Numbered from the stretch's first letter, positions 20,201 through 32,453 are shown. The stretch: 64,000 bases of DNA from Microglena sp. YARC (GCA_022414725.1 CM039466.1:17076786-17140785); one strand, 5' to 3'. The notes: a model not told the origin generated them from the sequence alone. Program-made: numbers and translations.

Positions 20201-23200
20201 CATGTGCAGACACCTTATTTCAGAGTGTGTTTGTTTGTGAAAGCTTCTCTACATTTTGATAGCTATTTTGAGTGTCCTCATGTGCAGACACCTTATTTCA
20301 GAGTGTGTTTGTTTGTGAAAGCTTCTCTACATTTTGATAGCTATTTTGAGTGTCCTCATGTGCAGACACCTTATTTCAGAGTGTGTTTGTTTGTGAAAGC
20401 TTCTCTACATTTTGATAGCTATTTTGAGTGTCCTCATGTGCAGACACCTTATTTCAGAGTGTGTTTGTTTGTGAAAGCTTCTCTACATTTTGATAGCTAT
20501 TTTGAGTGTCCTCATGTGCAGACACCTTATTTCAGAGTGTGTTTGTTTGTGAAAGCTTCTCTACATTTTGATAGCTATTTTGAGTGTCCTCATGTGCAGA
20601 CACCTTATTTCAGAGTGTGTTTGTTTGTGAAAGCTTCTCTACATTTTGATAGCTATTTTGAGTGTCCTCATGTGCAGACACCTTATTTCAGAGTGTGTTT
20701 TGTTTGTGAATAGCTTCCTCTGCAGACATTTTGATAGCTTTTTGAGTGTCCTCATGTGCAGACACCTTATTTCAGAGTGTGTTTGTTTGTGAAAGCTTCT
20801 CTACATTTTGATAGCTATTTTGAGTGTCCTCATGTGCAGACACCTTATTTCAGAGTGTGTTTGTTTGTGAAAGCTTCTCTACATTTTGATAGCTATTTTT
20901 GTGTCCTCATGTGCAGACACCTTATTTCAGAGTGTGTTTGTTTGTGAAAGCTTCTCTACATTTTGATAGCTATTTTGAGTGTCCTCATGTGCAGACACCT
21001 TATTTCAGAGTGTGTTTGTTTGTGAAAGCTTCTCTACATTTTGATAGCTATTTTGAGTGTCCTCATGTGCAGACACCTTATTTCAGAGTGTGTTTGTTTG
21101 TGAAAGCTTCTCTACATTTTGATAGCTATTTTGTGTGTCCTCATGTGCAGACACCTTATTTCAGAGTGTGTTTGTTTGTGAAAGCTTCTCTACATTTTGA
21201 TAGCTATTTTGAGTGTCCTCATGTGCAGACACCTTTATTTCAGAGTGTGTTTGTTTGTGAAAGCTTCTCTACATTTTGATAGCTATTTTGAGTGTCCTCA
21301 TGTGCAGACACCTTATTTCAGAGTGTGTTTGTTTGTGAAAGCTTCTCTACATTTTGATAGCTATTTTGAGTGTCCTCATGTGCAGACACCTTATTTCAGA
21401 GTGTGTTTGTTTGTGAAAGCTTCTCTACATTTTGATAGCTATTTTGAGTGTCCTCATGTGCAGACACCTTATTTCAGAGTGTGTTTGTTTGTGAAAGCTT
21501 CTCTACATTTTGATAGCTATTTTGAGTGTCCTCATGTGCAGACACCTTATTTCAGAGTGTGTTTGTTTGTGAAAGCTTCTCTACATTTTGATAGCTATTT
21601 TGTGTGTCCTCATGTGCAGACACCTTATTTCAGAGTGTGTTTGTTTGTGAAAGCTTCTCTACATTTTGATAGCTATTTTGAGTGTCCTCATGTGCAGACA
21701 CCTTATTTCAGAGTGTGTTTGTTTGTGAAAGCTTCTCTACATTTTGATAGCTATTTTGAGTGTCCTCATGTGCAGACACCTTATTTCAGAGTGTGTTTGT
21801 TTGTGAAAGCTTCTCTACATTTTGATAGCTATTTTGAGTGTCCTCATGTGCAGACACCTTATTTCAGAGTGTGTTTGTTTGTGAAAGCTTCTCTACATTT
21901 TGATAGCTATTTTTGAGTGTCCTCATGTGCAGACACCTTATTTCAGAGTGTGTTTGTTTGTGAAAGCTTCTCTACATTTTGATAGCTATTTTGAGTGTCC
22001 TCATGTGCAGACACCTTATTTCAGAGTGTGTTTGTTTGTGAAAGCTTCTCTACATTTTGATAGCTATTTTGTGTGTCCTCATGTGCAGACACCTTATTTC
22101 AGAGTGTGTTTGTTTGTGAAAGCTTCTCTACATTTTGATAGCTATTTTTGAGTGTCCTCATGTGCAGACACCTTATTTCAGAGTGTGTTTGTTTGTGAAA
22201 GCTTCTCTACATTTTGATAGCTATTTTGAGTGTCCTCATGTGCAGACACCTTATTTCAGAGTGTGTTTGTTTGTGAAAGCTTCTCTACATTTTGATAGCT
22301 ATTTTGAGTGTCCTCATGTGCAGACACCTTATTTCAGAGTGTGTTTGTTTGTGAAAGCTTCTCTACATTTTGATAGCTATTTTGAGTGTCCTCATGTGCA
22401 GACACCTTATTTCAGAGTGTGTTTGTTTGTGAAAGCTTCTCTACATTTTGATAGCTATTTTGTGTGTCCTCATGTGCAGACACCTTATTTCAGAGTGTGT
22501 TTGTTTGTGAAAGCTTCTCTACATTTTGATAGCTATTTTTGTGTCCTCATGTGCAGACACCTTATTTCAGAGTGTGTTTGTTTGTGAAAGCTTCTCTACA
22601 TTTTGATAGCTATTTTGAGTGTCCTCATGTGCAGACACCTTATTTCAGAGTGTGTTTGTTTGTGAAAGCTTCTCTACATTTTGATAGCTATTTTGAGTGT
22701 CCTCATGTGCAGACACCTTATTTCAGAGTGTGTTTGTTTGTGAAAGCTTCTCTACATTTTGATAGCTATTTTGAGTGTCCTCATGTGCAGACACCTTATT
22801 TCAGAGTGTGTTTGTTTGTGAAAGCTTCTCTACATTTTGATAGCTATTTTGAGTGTCCTCATGTGCAGACACCTTATTTCAGAGTGTGTTTGTTTGTGAA
22901 AGCTTCTCTACATTTTGATAGCTATTTTGAGTGTCCTCATGTGCAGACACCTTATTTCAGAGTGTGTTTGTTTGTGAAAGCTTCTCTACATTTTTGATAG
23001 CTATTTTGTGTGTCCTCATGTGCAGACACCTTATTTCAGAGTGTGTTTGTTTGTGAAAGCTTCTCTACATTTTGATAGCTATTTTGAGTGTCCTCATGTG
23101 CAGACACCTTATTTCAGAGTGTGTTTGTTTGTGAAAGCTTCTCTACATTTTGATAGCTATTTTGAGTGTCCTCATGTGCAGACACCTTATTTCAGAGTGT

Positions 23201-26200
23201 GTTTGTTTGTGAAAGCTTCTCTACATTTTGATAGCTATTTTGAGTGTCCTCATGTGCAGACACCTTATTTCAGAGTGTGTTTGTTTGTGAAAGCTTCTCT
23301 ACATTTTGATAGCTATTTTGAGTGTCCTCATGTGCAGACACCTTATTTCAGAGTGTGTTTGTTTGTGAAAGCTTCTCTACATTTTGATAGCTATTTTAGT
23401 GTCCTCATGTGCAGACACCTTATTTCAGAGTGTGTTTGTTTGTGAAAGCTTCTCTACATTTTGATAGCTATTTTGAGTGTCCTCATGTGCAGACACCTTA
23501 TTTCAGAGTGTGTTTGTTTGTGAAAGCTTCTCTACATTTTGATAGCTATTTTGAGTGTCCTCATGTGCAGACACCTTATTTCAGAGTGTGTTTGTTTGTG
23601 AAAGCTTCTCTACATTTTGATAGCTATTTTGAGTGTCCTCATGTGCAGACACCTTATTTCAGAGTGTGTTTGTTTGTGAAAGCTTCTCTACATTTTGATA
23701 GCTATTTTTGAGTGTCCTCATGTGCAGACACCTTATTTCAGAGTGTGTTTGTTTGTGAAAGCTTCTCTACATTTTGATAGCTATTTTTGAGTGTCCTCAT
23801 GTGCAGACACCTTATTTCAGAGTGTGTTTGTTTGTGAAAGCTTCTCTACATTTTGATAGCTATTTTGAGTGTCCTCATGTGCAGACACCTTATTTCAGAG
23901 TGTGTTTGTTTGTGAAAGCTTCTCTACATTTTGATAGCTATTTTGAGTGTCCTCATGTGCAGACACCTTATTTCAGAGTGTGTTTGTTTGTGAAAGCTTC
24001 TCTACATTTTGATAGCTATTTTGAGTGTCCTCATGTGCAGACACCTTATTTCAGAGTGTGTTTGTTTGTGAAAGCTTCTCTACATTTTGATAGCTATTTT
24101 GAGTGTCCTCATGTGCAGACACCTTATTTCAGAGTGTGTTTGTTTGTGAAAGCTTCTCTACATTTTGATAGCTATTTTGAGTGTCCTCATGTGCAGACAC
24201 CTTATTTCAGAGTGTGTTTGTTTGTGAAAGCTTCTCTACATTTTGATAGCTATTTTGAGTGTCCTCATGTGCAGACACCTTATTTCAGAGTGTGTTTGTT
24301 TGTGAAAGCTTCTCTACATTTTGATAGCTATTTTGAGTGTCCTCATGTGCAGACACCTTATTTCAGAGTGTGTTTGTTTGTGAAAGCTTCTCTACATTTT
24401 GATAGCTATTTTGAGTGTCCTCATGTGCAGACACCTTATTTCAGAGTGTGTTTGTTTGTGAAAGCTTCTCTACATTTTGATAGCTATTTTGAGTGTCCTC
24501 ATGTGCAGACACCTTATTTCAGAGTGTGTTTGTTTGTGAAAGCTTCTCTACATTTTGATAGCTATTTTGAGTGTCCTCATGTGCAGACACCTTATTTCAG
24601 AGTGTGTTTGTTTGTGAAAGCTTCTCTACATTTTGATAGCTATTTTTGAGTGTCCTCATGTGCAGACACCTTATTTCAGAGTGTGTTTGTTTGTGAAAGC
24701 TTCTCTACATTTTGATAGCTATTTTTGAGTGTCCTCATGTGCAGACACCTTATTTCAGAGTGTGTTTGTTTGTGAAAGCTTCTCTACATTTTGATAGCTA
24801 TTTTGAGTGTCCTCATGTGCAGACACCTTATTTCAGAGTGTGTTTGTTTGTGAAAGCTTCTCTACATTTTGATAGCTATTTTGAGTGTCCTCATGTGCAG
24901 ACACCTTATTTCAGAGTGTGTTTGTTTGTGAAAGCTTCTCTACATTTTGATAGCTATTTTGAGTGTCCTCATGTGCAGACACCTTATTTCAGAGTGTGTT
25001 TGTTTGTGAAAGCTTCTCTACATTTTGATAGCTATTTTGAGTGTCCTCATGTGCAGACACCTTATTTCAGAGTGTGTTTGTTTGTGAAAGCTTCTCTACA
25101 TTTTGATAGCTATTTTGAGTGTCCTCATGTGCAGACACCTTATTTCAGAGTGTGTTTGTTTGTGAAAGCTTCTCTACATTTTGATAGCTATTTTGTGTGT
25201 CCTCATGTGCAGACACCTTATTTCAGAGTGTGTTTGTTTGTGAAAGCTTCTCTACATTTTGATAGCTATTTTGTGTGTCCTCATGTGCAGACACCTTATT
25301 TCAGAGTGTGTTTGTTTGTGAAAGCTTCTCTACATTTTGATAGCTATTTTGAGTGTCCTCATGTGCAGACACCTTATTTCAGAGTGTGTTTGTTTGTGAA
25401 AGCTTCTCTACATTTTGATAGCTATTTTGAGTGTCCTCATGTGCAGACACCTTATTTCAGAGTGTGTTTGTTTGTGAAAGCTTCTCTACATTTTGATAGC
25501 TATTTTGAGTGTCCTCATGTGCAGACACCTTATTTCAGAGTGTGTTTGTTTGTGAAAGCTTCTCTACATTTTGATAGCTATTTTGAGTGTCCTCATGTGC
25601 AGACACCTTATTTCAGAGTGTGTTTGTTTGTGAAAGCTTCTCTACATTTTGATAGCTATTTTGAGTGTCCTCATGTGCAGACACCTTATTTCAGAGTGTG
25701 TTTGTTTGTGAAAGCTTCTCTACATTTTGATAGCTATTTTTGAGTGTCCTCATGTGCAGACACCTTATTTCAGAGTGTGTTTGTTTGTGAAAGCTTCTCT
25801 ACATTTTGATAGCTATTTTGAGTGTCCTCATGTGCAGACACCTTATTTCAGAGTGTGTTTGTTTGTGAAAGCTTCTCTACATTTTGATAGCTATTTTGAG
25901 TGTCCTCATGTGCAGACACCTTATTTCAGAGTGTGTTTGTTTGTGAAAGCTTCTCTACATTTTGATAGCTATTTTGAGTGTCCTCATGTGCAGACACCTT
26001 ATTTCAGAGTGTGTTTGTTTGTGAAAGCTTCTCTACATTTTGATAGCTATTTTGAGTGTCCTCATGTGCAGACACCTTATTTCAGAGTGTGTTTGTTTGT
26101 GAAAGCTTCTCTACATTTTGATAGCTATTTTGAGTGTCCTCATGTGCAGACACCTTATTTCAGAGTGTGTTTGTTTGTGAAAGCTTCTCTACATTTTGAT

Positions 26201-27374
26201 AGCTATTTTGAGTGTCCTCATGTGCAGACACCTTATTTCAGAGTGTGTTTGTTTGTGAAAGCTTCTCTACATTTTGATAGCTATTTTGAGTGTCCTCATG
26301 TGCAGACACCTTATTTCAGAGTGTGTTTGTTTGTGAAAGCTTCTCTACATTTTGATAGCTATTTTGAGTGTCCTCATGTGCAGACACCTTATTTCAGAGT
26401 GTGTTTGTTTGTGAAAGCTTCTCTACATTTTGATAGCTATTTTGAGTGTCCTCATGTGCAGACACCTTATTTCAGAGTGTGTTTGTTTGTGAAAGCTTCT
26501 CTACATTTTGATAGCTATTTTTGAGTGTCCTCATGTGCAGACACCTTATTTCAGAGTGTGTTTGTTTGTGAAAGCTTCTCTACATTTTGATAGCTATTTT
26601 GAGTGTCCTCATGTGCAGACACCTTATTTCAGAGTGTGTTTGTTTGTGAAAGCTTCTCTACATTTTGATAGCTATTTTGAGTGTCCTCATGTGCAGACAC
26701 CTTATTTCAGAGTGTGTTTGTTTGTGAAAGCTTCTCTACATTTTGATAGCTATTTTGAGTGTCCTCATGTGCAGACACCTTATTTCAGAGTGTGTTTGTT
26801 TGTGAAAGCTTCTCTACATTTTGATAGCTATTTTGAGTGTCCTCATGTGCAGACACCTTATTTCAGAGTGTGTTTGTTTTGTGAAAGCTTCTCTACATTT
26901 TGATAGCTATTTTGAGTGTCCTCATGTGCAGACACCTTATTTCAGAGTGTGTTTGTTTGTGAAAGCTTCTCTACATTTTGATAGCTATTTTGAGTGTCCT
27001 CATGTGCAGACACCTTATTTCAGAGTGTGTTTGTTTGTGAAAGCTCCTCTCTACATTTTGATAGCTATTTTGAGTGTCCTTATGTGCAGACACCTTATTT
27101 CAGAGTGTGTTTGTTTGTGAAAGCTTCTCTACATTTTGATAGTTATTTTGAGTGTCCTCATGTGCAGACACCTTATTTCAGAGTGTGTTTGTTTGTGAAA
27201 GCTTCTCTACATTTTGATAGCTATTTTTAGTGTCCTCATGTGCAGACACCTTATTTCAGAGTGTGTTTGTTTGTGAAATCCTCTCTACATTTTGATAGCT
27301 ATTTTGTGTGTCCTCATGTGCAGACACCTTATTTCAGAGTGTGTTTGTTTGTGAAAGCTTCTCTACATTTTGAT
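17231..27374. repeat. 78-bp tandem satellite array, about 130 near-identical units
   Basis: The unit runs from GAGTGTCCTCATGTGCAGAC through CTTATTTCAGAGTGTG to CATTTTGATAGCTATTTT. Because 78 is a multiple of 3, one frame stays open for long stretches (repeating ECPHVQTPYFRVCLFVKASL plus HFDSYF), yet it breaks at single-base indels in a run of T, has no unique start or end, and ends in ordinary DNA at 27374. I therefore do not call it a gene. The commonest variation is GAGTGT versus GTGTGT at the unit start, plus TTTT/TTTTT length differences. The last partial unit fades into CAAAATTTGTTTGTGTGTGG. Confidence 0.95.
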
Positions 27375-27547
27375 CAAAATTTGTTTGTGTGTGGAATCTC
27401 TACGAATTCTAGGGACCCTCTGCACCCACCCACACTTTTTGAACTTCATCGATTCACGGGGTTCGACTGACACTCCCCTGCACACACATGCACCCCCCCC
27501 GCACCACTTGTGCATAAGAATTCGTGCCTCAAAAGCACTAAAGAGAC

Positions 27548-28297
27548 ATGCAGAAGTCTGGTTTGTACATGTGTGAGTTGTGTGACAAGCAGTTCAGCAC
27601 TCCCCAGTCTAAGTGGTCGCATAAGCAGCGGACGCACCCTTCTGGCATGTTTGACAATGCGGACATCGAAAAGCGCGTGGCTCTGTTGGAGAAGCAGATC
27701 AGCGAACTTCAAAGCGAGTTGTTGACATTGCAAAACAAGCACAAATTCAATGTGAACAACAACTTCGGTGCATCCACCAATGCAATCGGCAATTGCGAGC
27801 AACTCACAATTAATATCAATCAATCATCGACTTCTGCTTCTTCATCTTCTCGCGGGGAAAGAATGTCCGTGAAGGACATGCACCCTTTCGGCGAGAATAT
27901 AGCCGACGAGTTCATTTCTGCTCATCAATTCAAGGAATGTGGATACAGTCTCGTCAAGTTGCTGCAATTGTCGCACTTCAACCCTGTGCATCCACAGCAT
28001 ATGAATTTCATCATGACTCCCGATTGTTGCGAAAAGGCATATGTGCTAGGTCGTGATCACCGTTGGGTCAAGGTGGATTTCCACACGACACTCTTGGCAT
28101 CGCTCTGGAAAATTGTGAAACGATTGAAAACCGTGAATCCAACGGAGGCATCCAGATACGAAGACGACACCTCATTTTTGTTGGGTGGAATGGAATCGAT
28201 CAGTCTGAAAGCGATTCAGGGTGTAGCGATGTACAGTCGAACATGTGTCAAAATATTGTCAGAAATGGGTGTGAGTCTTCCGGGGGATTTGGTGTGA
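27548..28297 (+). CDS. C2H2 zinc-finger and coiled-coil protein
   Basis: 249 residues from ATG 27548. Residues about 7-30 form one C2H2 finger (YMCELCDKQFSTPQSKWSHK followed by QRTH). Residues about 35-65 form a heptad coiled coil (IEKRVALLEKQISELQSELL). An Asn/Ser-rich linker precedes a C-terminal domain of about 150 residues that includes KAYVLGRDHRWVKVDFHTTL and ends with LSEMGVSLPGDLV. Single-finger plus coiled-coil proteins with a conserved globular tail are known among giant viruses; a DNA-binding regulatory role is plausible but unproven. It starts 170 bases after the satellite array ends. Confidence 0.75.
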   Translation: MQKSGLYMCELCDKQFSTPQSKWSHKQRTHPSGMFDNADIEKRVALLEKQISELQSELLTLQNKHKFNVNNNFGASTNAIGNCEQLTININQSSTSASSSSRGERMSVKDMHPFGENIADEFISAHQFKECGYSLVKLLQLSHFNPVHPQHMNFIMTPDCCEKAYVLGRDHRWVKVDFHTTLLASLWKIVKRLKTVNPTEASRYEDDTSFLLGGMESISLKAIQGVAMYSRTCVKILSEMGVSLPGDLV

Positions 28298-28771
28298 CGA
28301 AATGGGATGCCGTCACCAGTCACTCACACTCAAACCCTACACTCAATGTTGCCACATGGGATCAGACAGTGAGTCCGCAACTGAATCCCTCTGCACCACT
28401 GCCCGCGTTCCCCCTCAAAAAAACCACAATGGTGTCAAGCAGAAGCCTGCTTGAGACTGCCTGGCATTCATGAACCATTTGAATCTGTTGGTGGCATCCC
28501 ACGTATTCACAGTGCGAGTCAGTAGCTCTATTCCACTGCCCCGCTCCCCCCCCCTTTCAGTAATATACTAGGGTTTTCAAGCAGAAGCCTCAAGGGTCAC
28601 CGGTAAGGGTGTCCCATAAATTCTGTCTCTGACTGTAATGCACACACTCCGGTGTGGCCGTACACTCCAGAAAGCGGTTTCATTTTAGTATTCCGTCGAG
28701 TGTACGACCATATCCGATTTTGTAGTTTTTATTACGTTTGTACGTTCATGTAATGGATAATTACAAGAAAG
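28298..28771. other. Intergenic DNA with transposon-end fragments
   Basis: No gene is visible. It contains two copies of AAGCAGAAGCCT (28438 and 28579), a class D inverted-repeat end at 28594-28637 (minus-strand reading TACAGTCAGAGACAGAAT, then TATGGGACACCC), and a class E-like end reading TACACTCGACGGAATACT on the minus strand at about 28698-28715. These look like nested, partly deleted mariner-type elements. Confidence 0.6.
28594..28688 (-). repeat. Class D transposon terminus, copy 1
   Basis: GGGTCACCGGTAAGGGTGTC through CTGTCTCTGACTGTA recurs in the same orientation at 29333-29376, followed in both by ACACTCC, CAGAAAGCGGTTTCATTTTAG. The two direct copies bracket the retropepsin-like gene, so that gene lies on a duplicated or transposon-delimited segment. 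Confidence 0.75.
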
Positions 28772-29278
28772 ATGTTTAATGCTGGCCCCTACGATATAGT
28801 GCAGAGCACTCCCTCCATGCTTCAAGGAGATCAACCTGCATGCATCAAGCATATCAACCTGCAGGAGGAGGCATCGGTTTTGCTAGAGGTCGCATACCTT
28901 TCTACAGCAGTTCCTGTTGAGGTTGGTGGGGAATGGCCTGTGCATGGCGTGCTATACGGACCATGTAAGCGTCCGCTCGTGTGCCTTCCTACCCAGTTGC
29001 GCAAGAATTCTCCTTGCGTAAACGTATTCTATCTGTTGGACACCGGGGCCCACGTGTGTGAGCTTGGTCCTACCGCATTCAGCGCTTTGGGCGCAGGCGC
29101 AGTTCCACCACGTGCAACGCTCGCAACTGTAAATGGCCTCCACTGCCATGTGAACTTGTGTGCTCAGGATGGTAACCACCCTGACATCCCTGTGCTCGGG
29201 GCTGATTTCCTCACCATGATGAGTGCAGTTCTCACCGTAGACTACAAACGCAGCACCGTTTCACTCGCGCACTCGTGA
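28772..29278 (+). CDS. Retropepsin-like aspartic protease
   Basis: 168 residues from ATG 28772. Residues about 85-95 read VFYLLDTGAHVCEL, the hydrophobic-hydrophobic-D-T-G-A active-site motif of retroviral-type pepsins, and about 143-152 read IPVLGADFL, the conserved ILGxDFL segment before the C-terminal strand. A flap-like region lies between them. Such single-domain enzymes act as homodimers, each subunit giving one Asp. There is no reverse transcriptase or integrase nearby, so this is not an intact retroelement; it may be a domesticated or transposon-captured protease. It is flanked by direct copies of a class D transposon end. Confidence 0.8.
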   Translation: MFNAGPYDIVQSTPSMLQGDQPACIKHINLQEEASVLLEVAYLSTAVPVEVGGEWPVHGVLYGPCKRPLVCLPTQLRKNSPCVNVFYLLDTGAHVCELGPTAFSALGAGAVPPRATLATVNGLHCHVNLCAQDGNHPDIPVLGADFLTMMSAVLTVDYKRSTVSLAHS

Positions 29279-29297
29279 ATTATTTGAGTAAAACTGT

Positions 29298-29332
29298 TAC
29301 ACTCAGACCGGTCAATAATGTTAAAGTATCAA
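29298..29332 (+). repeat. Solo class C inverted-repeat copy
   Basis: TACACTCAGACCGGTCAATA, then ATGTTA, duplicates the left terminus of the composite element at 29422 and lies 124 bases before it, with a class D end between the two. It suggests one element landed in or beside an older copy. Confidence 0.75.
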
Positions 29333-29418
29333 GGGTCACCGGTAAGGGTGTCCCATAAATTCTGTCTCTGACTGTAAGGCACACACTCCGCACACTCCAG
29401 AAAGCGGTTTCATTTTAG
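29333..29418 (-). repeat. Class D transposon terminus, copy 2
   Basis: A second direct copy of the 28594-28688 segment, with a 20-odd base deletion in the following part. It abuts the left terminus of the mariner-Fanzor element. Confidence 0.75.
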
Positions 29419-29475
29419 TGTTACACTCAGACCGGTCAATTATGTTACAGTATATTGAATCAATTCCAATTCTCA

Positions 29476-30397
29476 ATGTACAACTTGGACAGACGGTCGA
29501 TTGTTGTACACATGTACACATTGCTGCAAAGTTTGAGGAGAGTGGCTATACTTGCGAATGTAAGCCACATGACAGTCTCGAGGTGGATCTCAAACCCCAC
29601 TAAAAAAGTGTACAAACGGAATAAACCTACAAAATCGGATGTGGTCATAGAGTTCTTAAAGGCGTCATTAAAAATTGATCCATTCGCATCTCTTGCTGGT
29701 CTTCGTCATAAGGTAAAGGATGCTTTCGGATTTGAGGTCTCAAAAGAGTTGATTCGCGTTGTGATAAAAAGGCTTGGGCTCACAAAGAAAAAAGCAAAGT
29801 TCTTCTCCAAGCCTGATAACTTATATGAGAAAACCACGTCATTCATAAGCCAAAGGGAACGGTTAAAAGAGGAAGGGAGGACTTTTGTATCGATCGACGA
29901 AAACTTCATTTGGAAGACATACGAGAGACGTGTTTGGCTACTCACCAAAGGGAGAGCTACTGGTTGTACCGAGGTCGAGACCTAGGGTGACGACAATGTC
30001 GGCACTTTGTCTTATTCAACAAGGCAAAGGAGACATTTATTTTAACATCAGGCAAGGGTCTTTCAACACGCATACTTTTGTTGAGTTTTTAGAAAATTTG
30101 GACTGTCCAACTGACACAGTAATTATACTTGACAACGTGGCGTTTCACCACTCCAAGAAGGTCAAAACACTTGCAGCTTCAAGGGGGTGGGAGCTCCTAT
30201 ACACTCCTCCCTACTCACCTTGGTTCAACCCAATAGAAGGGGTGTTCTCCATCGTCAAACGCGATTTCTATAAAAGCCAAGATGTGTATAAGGCTTTGAG
30301 TTCTGTTAAAGAGAAACACGTAGAGGCTTTTTTTTCGAAAGTCATTGAATACAATTTCTGGACCTTGATACAAGGAAATAGCGACATTGGCTACTAA
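29476..30397 (+). CDS. Tc1/mariner/IS630-type DDE transposase, one frameshift
   Basis: The probable start is ATG 29476. N-terminal helix-turn-helix elements appear in VAILANVSHMTVSRWI. The catalytic triad is visible: first Asp in TFVSIDENFIWK, second Asp in VIILDNVAFHHSKK, third acidic residue as Glu in YSPWFNPIEGVFSIVKRDFY, a DD(34-35)E-type spacing as in IS630/Tc1 enzymes. The frame changes near 29950, between the first and second Asp, so the protein is split unless the indel is an error. The TAA stop at 30395 is followed at once by the ATG of the Fanzor gene, which hints at coupled expression from one transcript. Confidence 0.85.
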
Positions 30398-32453
30398 ATG
30401 GAGACGATAGTCAATAAAGAGCCTCCGGACAAGCGTACGCGACCGGACCGGGCGGCCAAAATTAAGGACAGGAAAAACGGCGAGGAGAACGTGGTCAAGT
30501 GTACACTGAGTCGGATCATAGCGGATAAGGACAACAAGGACGTTATCATCAAGGTGATTAAGGAGCGGGTCGACAGCGTATCCAAGAGGACTTATCTTGC
30601 CGGCGTTGCGGTGAACCAAAGAAAAAAAAGAAGTCTTCGAAGGGGTACCAGATGCGCAACTGCACACTGTAAGTGTCCCTAGCGTCGACCAGAACTTCAT
30701 TCGGCAGCTTATGGTGGGGTCGAGACAGGCGCACATGGAGACGAGGGACGCCACAGTCGAAAGGCTCTTTCACAACAACTATTGGTTTAGGGAGAAGATT
30801 GAGGGGCGCGAGGTAATTGTGAAAAAGAAGAAACAATACGTGGGTGCCATCGCTCCCTACGATGGCGATCGAAACCCGTACAGCCACGCGTCGAAGAAGT
30901 ACCTGACCAACTTCAATAACCACTACAGAGTCCATCTCTCCACATGGATCAAGAAGTTCGTTTACTCGAAGGAAAACAGGATCTTGGCCAAGGAGATCAA
31001 AGATGAGCACGGCATTGACGAGACCGTATTCCACCGATACCTCCTCTACGATATCCACTCTTGGGGAGTAAAGGAAGACCTCATAGCGATACATTCGCTC
31101 CTACCGGAGCGAACAAAGATGTTGCTTAAGATTCAGCACTCCATCCTCGGACGGGACGAGATCAACCGACAGTGGCTCAAGAGCGTTTCCAACAGCGTCA
31201 AGATGATCCGGTACAACGTCTTTATCAATCGATACCTCGAGGCCACAGAGGACGAGGGCTACGCCAAGCTGGTCAACATCGCTCCCATCCCAACAGTCAA
31301 GCACGCCTTCATCACGATAGACACCGACGGCCTACTGGGCGTCCTCAAGGACGGGGGTCTCATCGAGAGTCTCGAAAAGACGCTGACAAACAAGGAGCAC
31401 TGGGAGTCGGTCTTCGATGTGGAAAATATCCGTTCTACTGGGAAAGGTGTGTTTACATGCACCATAGACACTGACGGCGTAATGGCTTGTACCCACTTTC
31501 TTAGGGCCGAGAAGAAAAAGTTTTCAATCAAGGACGACGGAACGGCGATTAAGAAGCAGACCAAGACGCTCCGCGAGTTTTCCGAGTCCGACCCCAATGT
31601 GGTGGTCGTTGCAAACGACCCTGGCCGCTGCAACATTGCCTTTTTGACTTGGAAGAAACATAAGGTCGAAGAAAAAGATAAGGGGGGTAGGAAGAGGAAG
31701 AGGCACTGCGAGTTCGGGAGCAAGAGACTCACGCGGGAGCGGTACTACGTTGAGAGCGGGGTCTTCAAATCGAGAGGGCCGACCAAGAAGTGGTTGTCCA
31801 ACATCCAGGACTGCCTTGACGACCTGAAGGACAACAGTCCCAAGCGCACATCTCTAGTGTCGTTTGACGCTTACGTGACTGTAATGGTCAACCATTGGGA
31901 TTCTCGATGGGGGGAGATGTCCAAGTCGCGGTGGGGCGCGCAGCGGCTCTACGGTGGCAAGAAACGTGTCTTAGCACGCTTCTTCAACGAGGTCCAGGAG
32001 GATGTCGGTGAGAGGAAAACATTTGTCGTTGCACACGGTTCTGCTAAGTTTGCCCCTGGTGGCAAGGGTGAACTTTCTGTCCCTACAACGAGCGTGTTCA
32101 ATGCGTTTAGCGACCGTTTCAAGGGGCGAGTTGCCGTCATTGACGAATTCCGTACCACAAAGATCTGGCACAAGGACAGCACCACCGTCCTCCAGAGTGT
32201 GCAGTCCGAAAAAGAAGGGCGCACGGTTCGAGGCTTGCTATGGTGCAGTTCCACCATGGAGAACAGCAAGTTGTTTGTAAACCGTGACCTAAATGCAGCC
32301 ATTAACATCCACAATTGCTTTACAATGTACCCAATCCGCCCCGGAATTCTTGCGAGGCCAAAGAAATATTGCAAACTGGAAGTTGTCGTAGGACGTAAAA
32401 TTGATTACAAGCTGACAGGTTCTTTACAGAACGCAGTGTCGAGCGAAGTGTAG
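30398..32453 (+). CDS. Fanzor (eukaryotic/viral TnpB-like) RNA-guided nuclease, one frameshift
   Basis: ATG 30398 opens a basic N-terminus (PPDKRTRPDRAAKIKDRKNG). At an eight-A run (30622-30629) the frame changes and about 600 further residues run to 32453. The RuvC-like residues are in place: Asp at 31617 in VVVVANDPGRCNIAFLTW, Glu at 32145 in AVIDEFRTTKIW, and Asp at 32286 in NRDLNAAINIHNCF. The zinc-finger cysteines usual between the last two motifs are missing: only one Cys (GLLWCSST) remains. Fanzors are OMEGA-type nucleases guided by an RNA made from the element end; here that would lie just after the stop. The poly-A shift could be an error, decay or programmed slippage. Confidence 0.85.

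Noticed and set aside
17233..27230. Long open frames of up to 343 codons in the 78-bp array
   Set aside because: They arise because 78 is a multiple of three and the unit has one stop-free frame. They lack stable starts and ends and are broken at T-run indels.
28063..28473. Plus frame overlapping the zinc-finger gene end
   Set aside because: Shifted reading of the zinc-finger gene followed by intergenic DNA; no coherent protein character.
30622..30629. Programmed ribosomal frameshift at the eight-A run in Fanzor 1
   Set aside because: Possible in principle, but so many other homopolymer breaks occur in this sequence that an indel error or decay is more likely. No stimulatory structure was evident.
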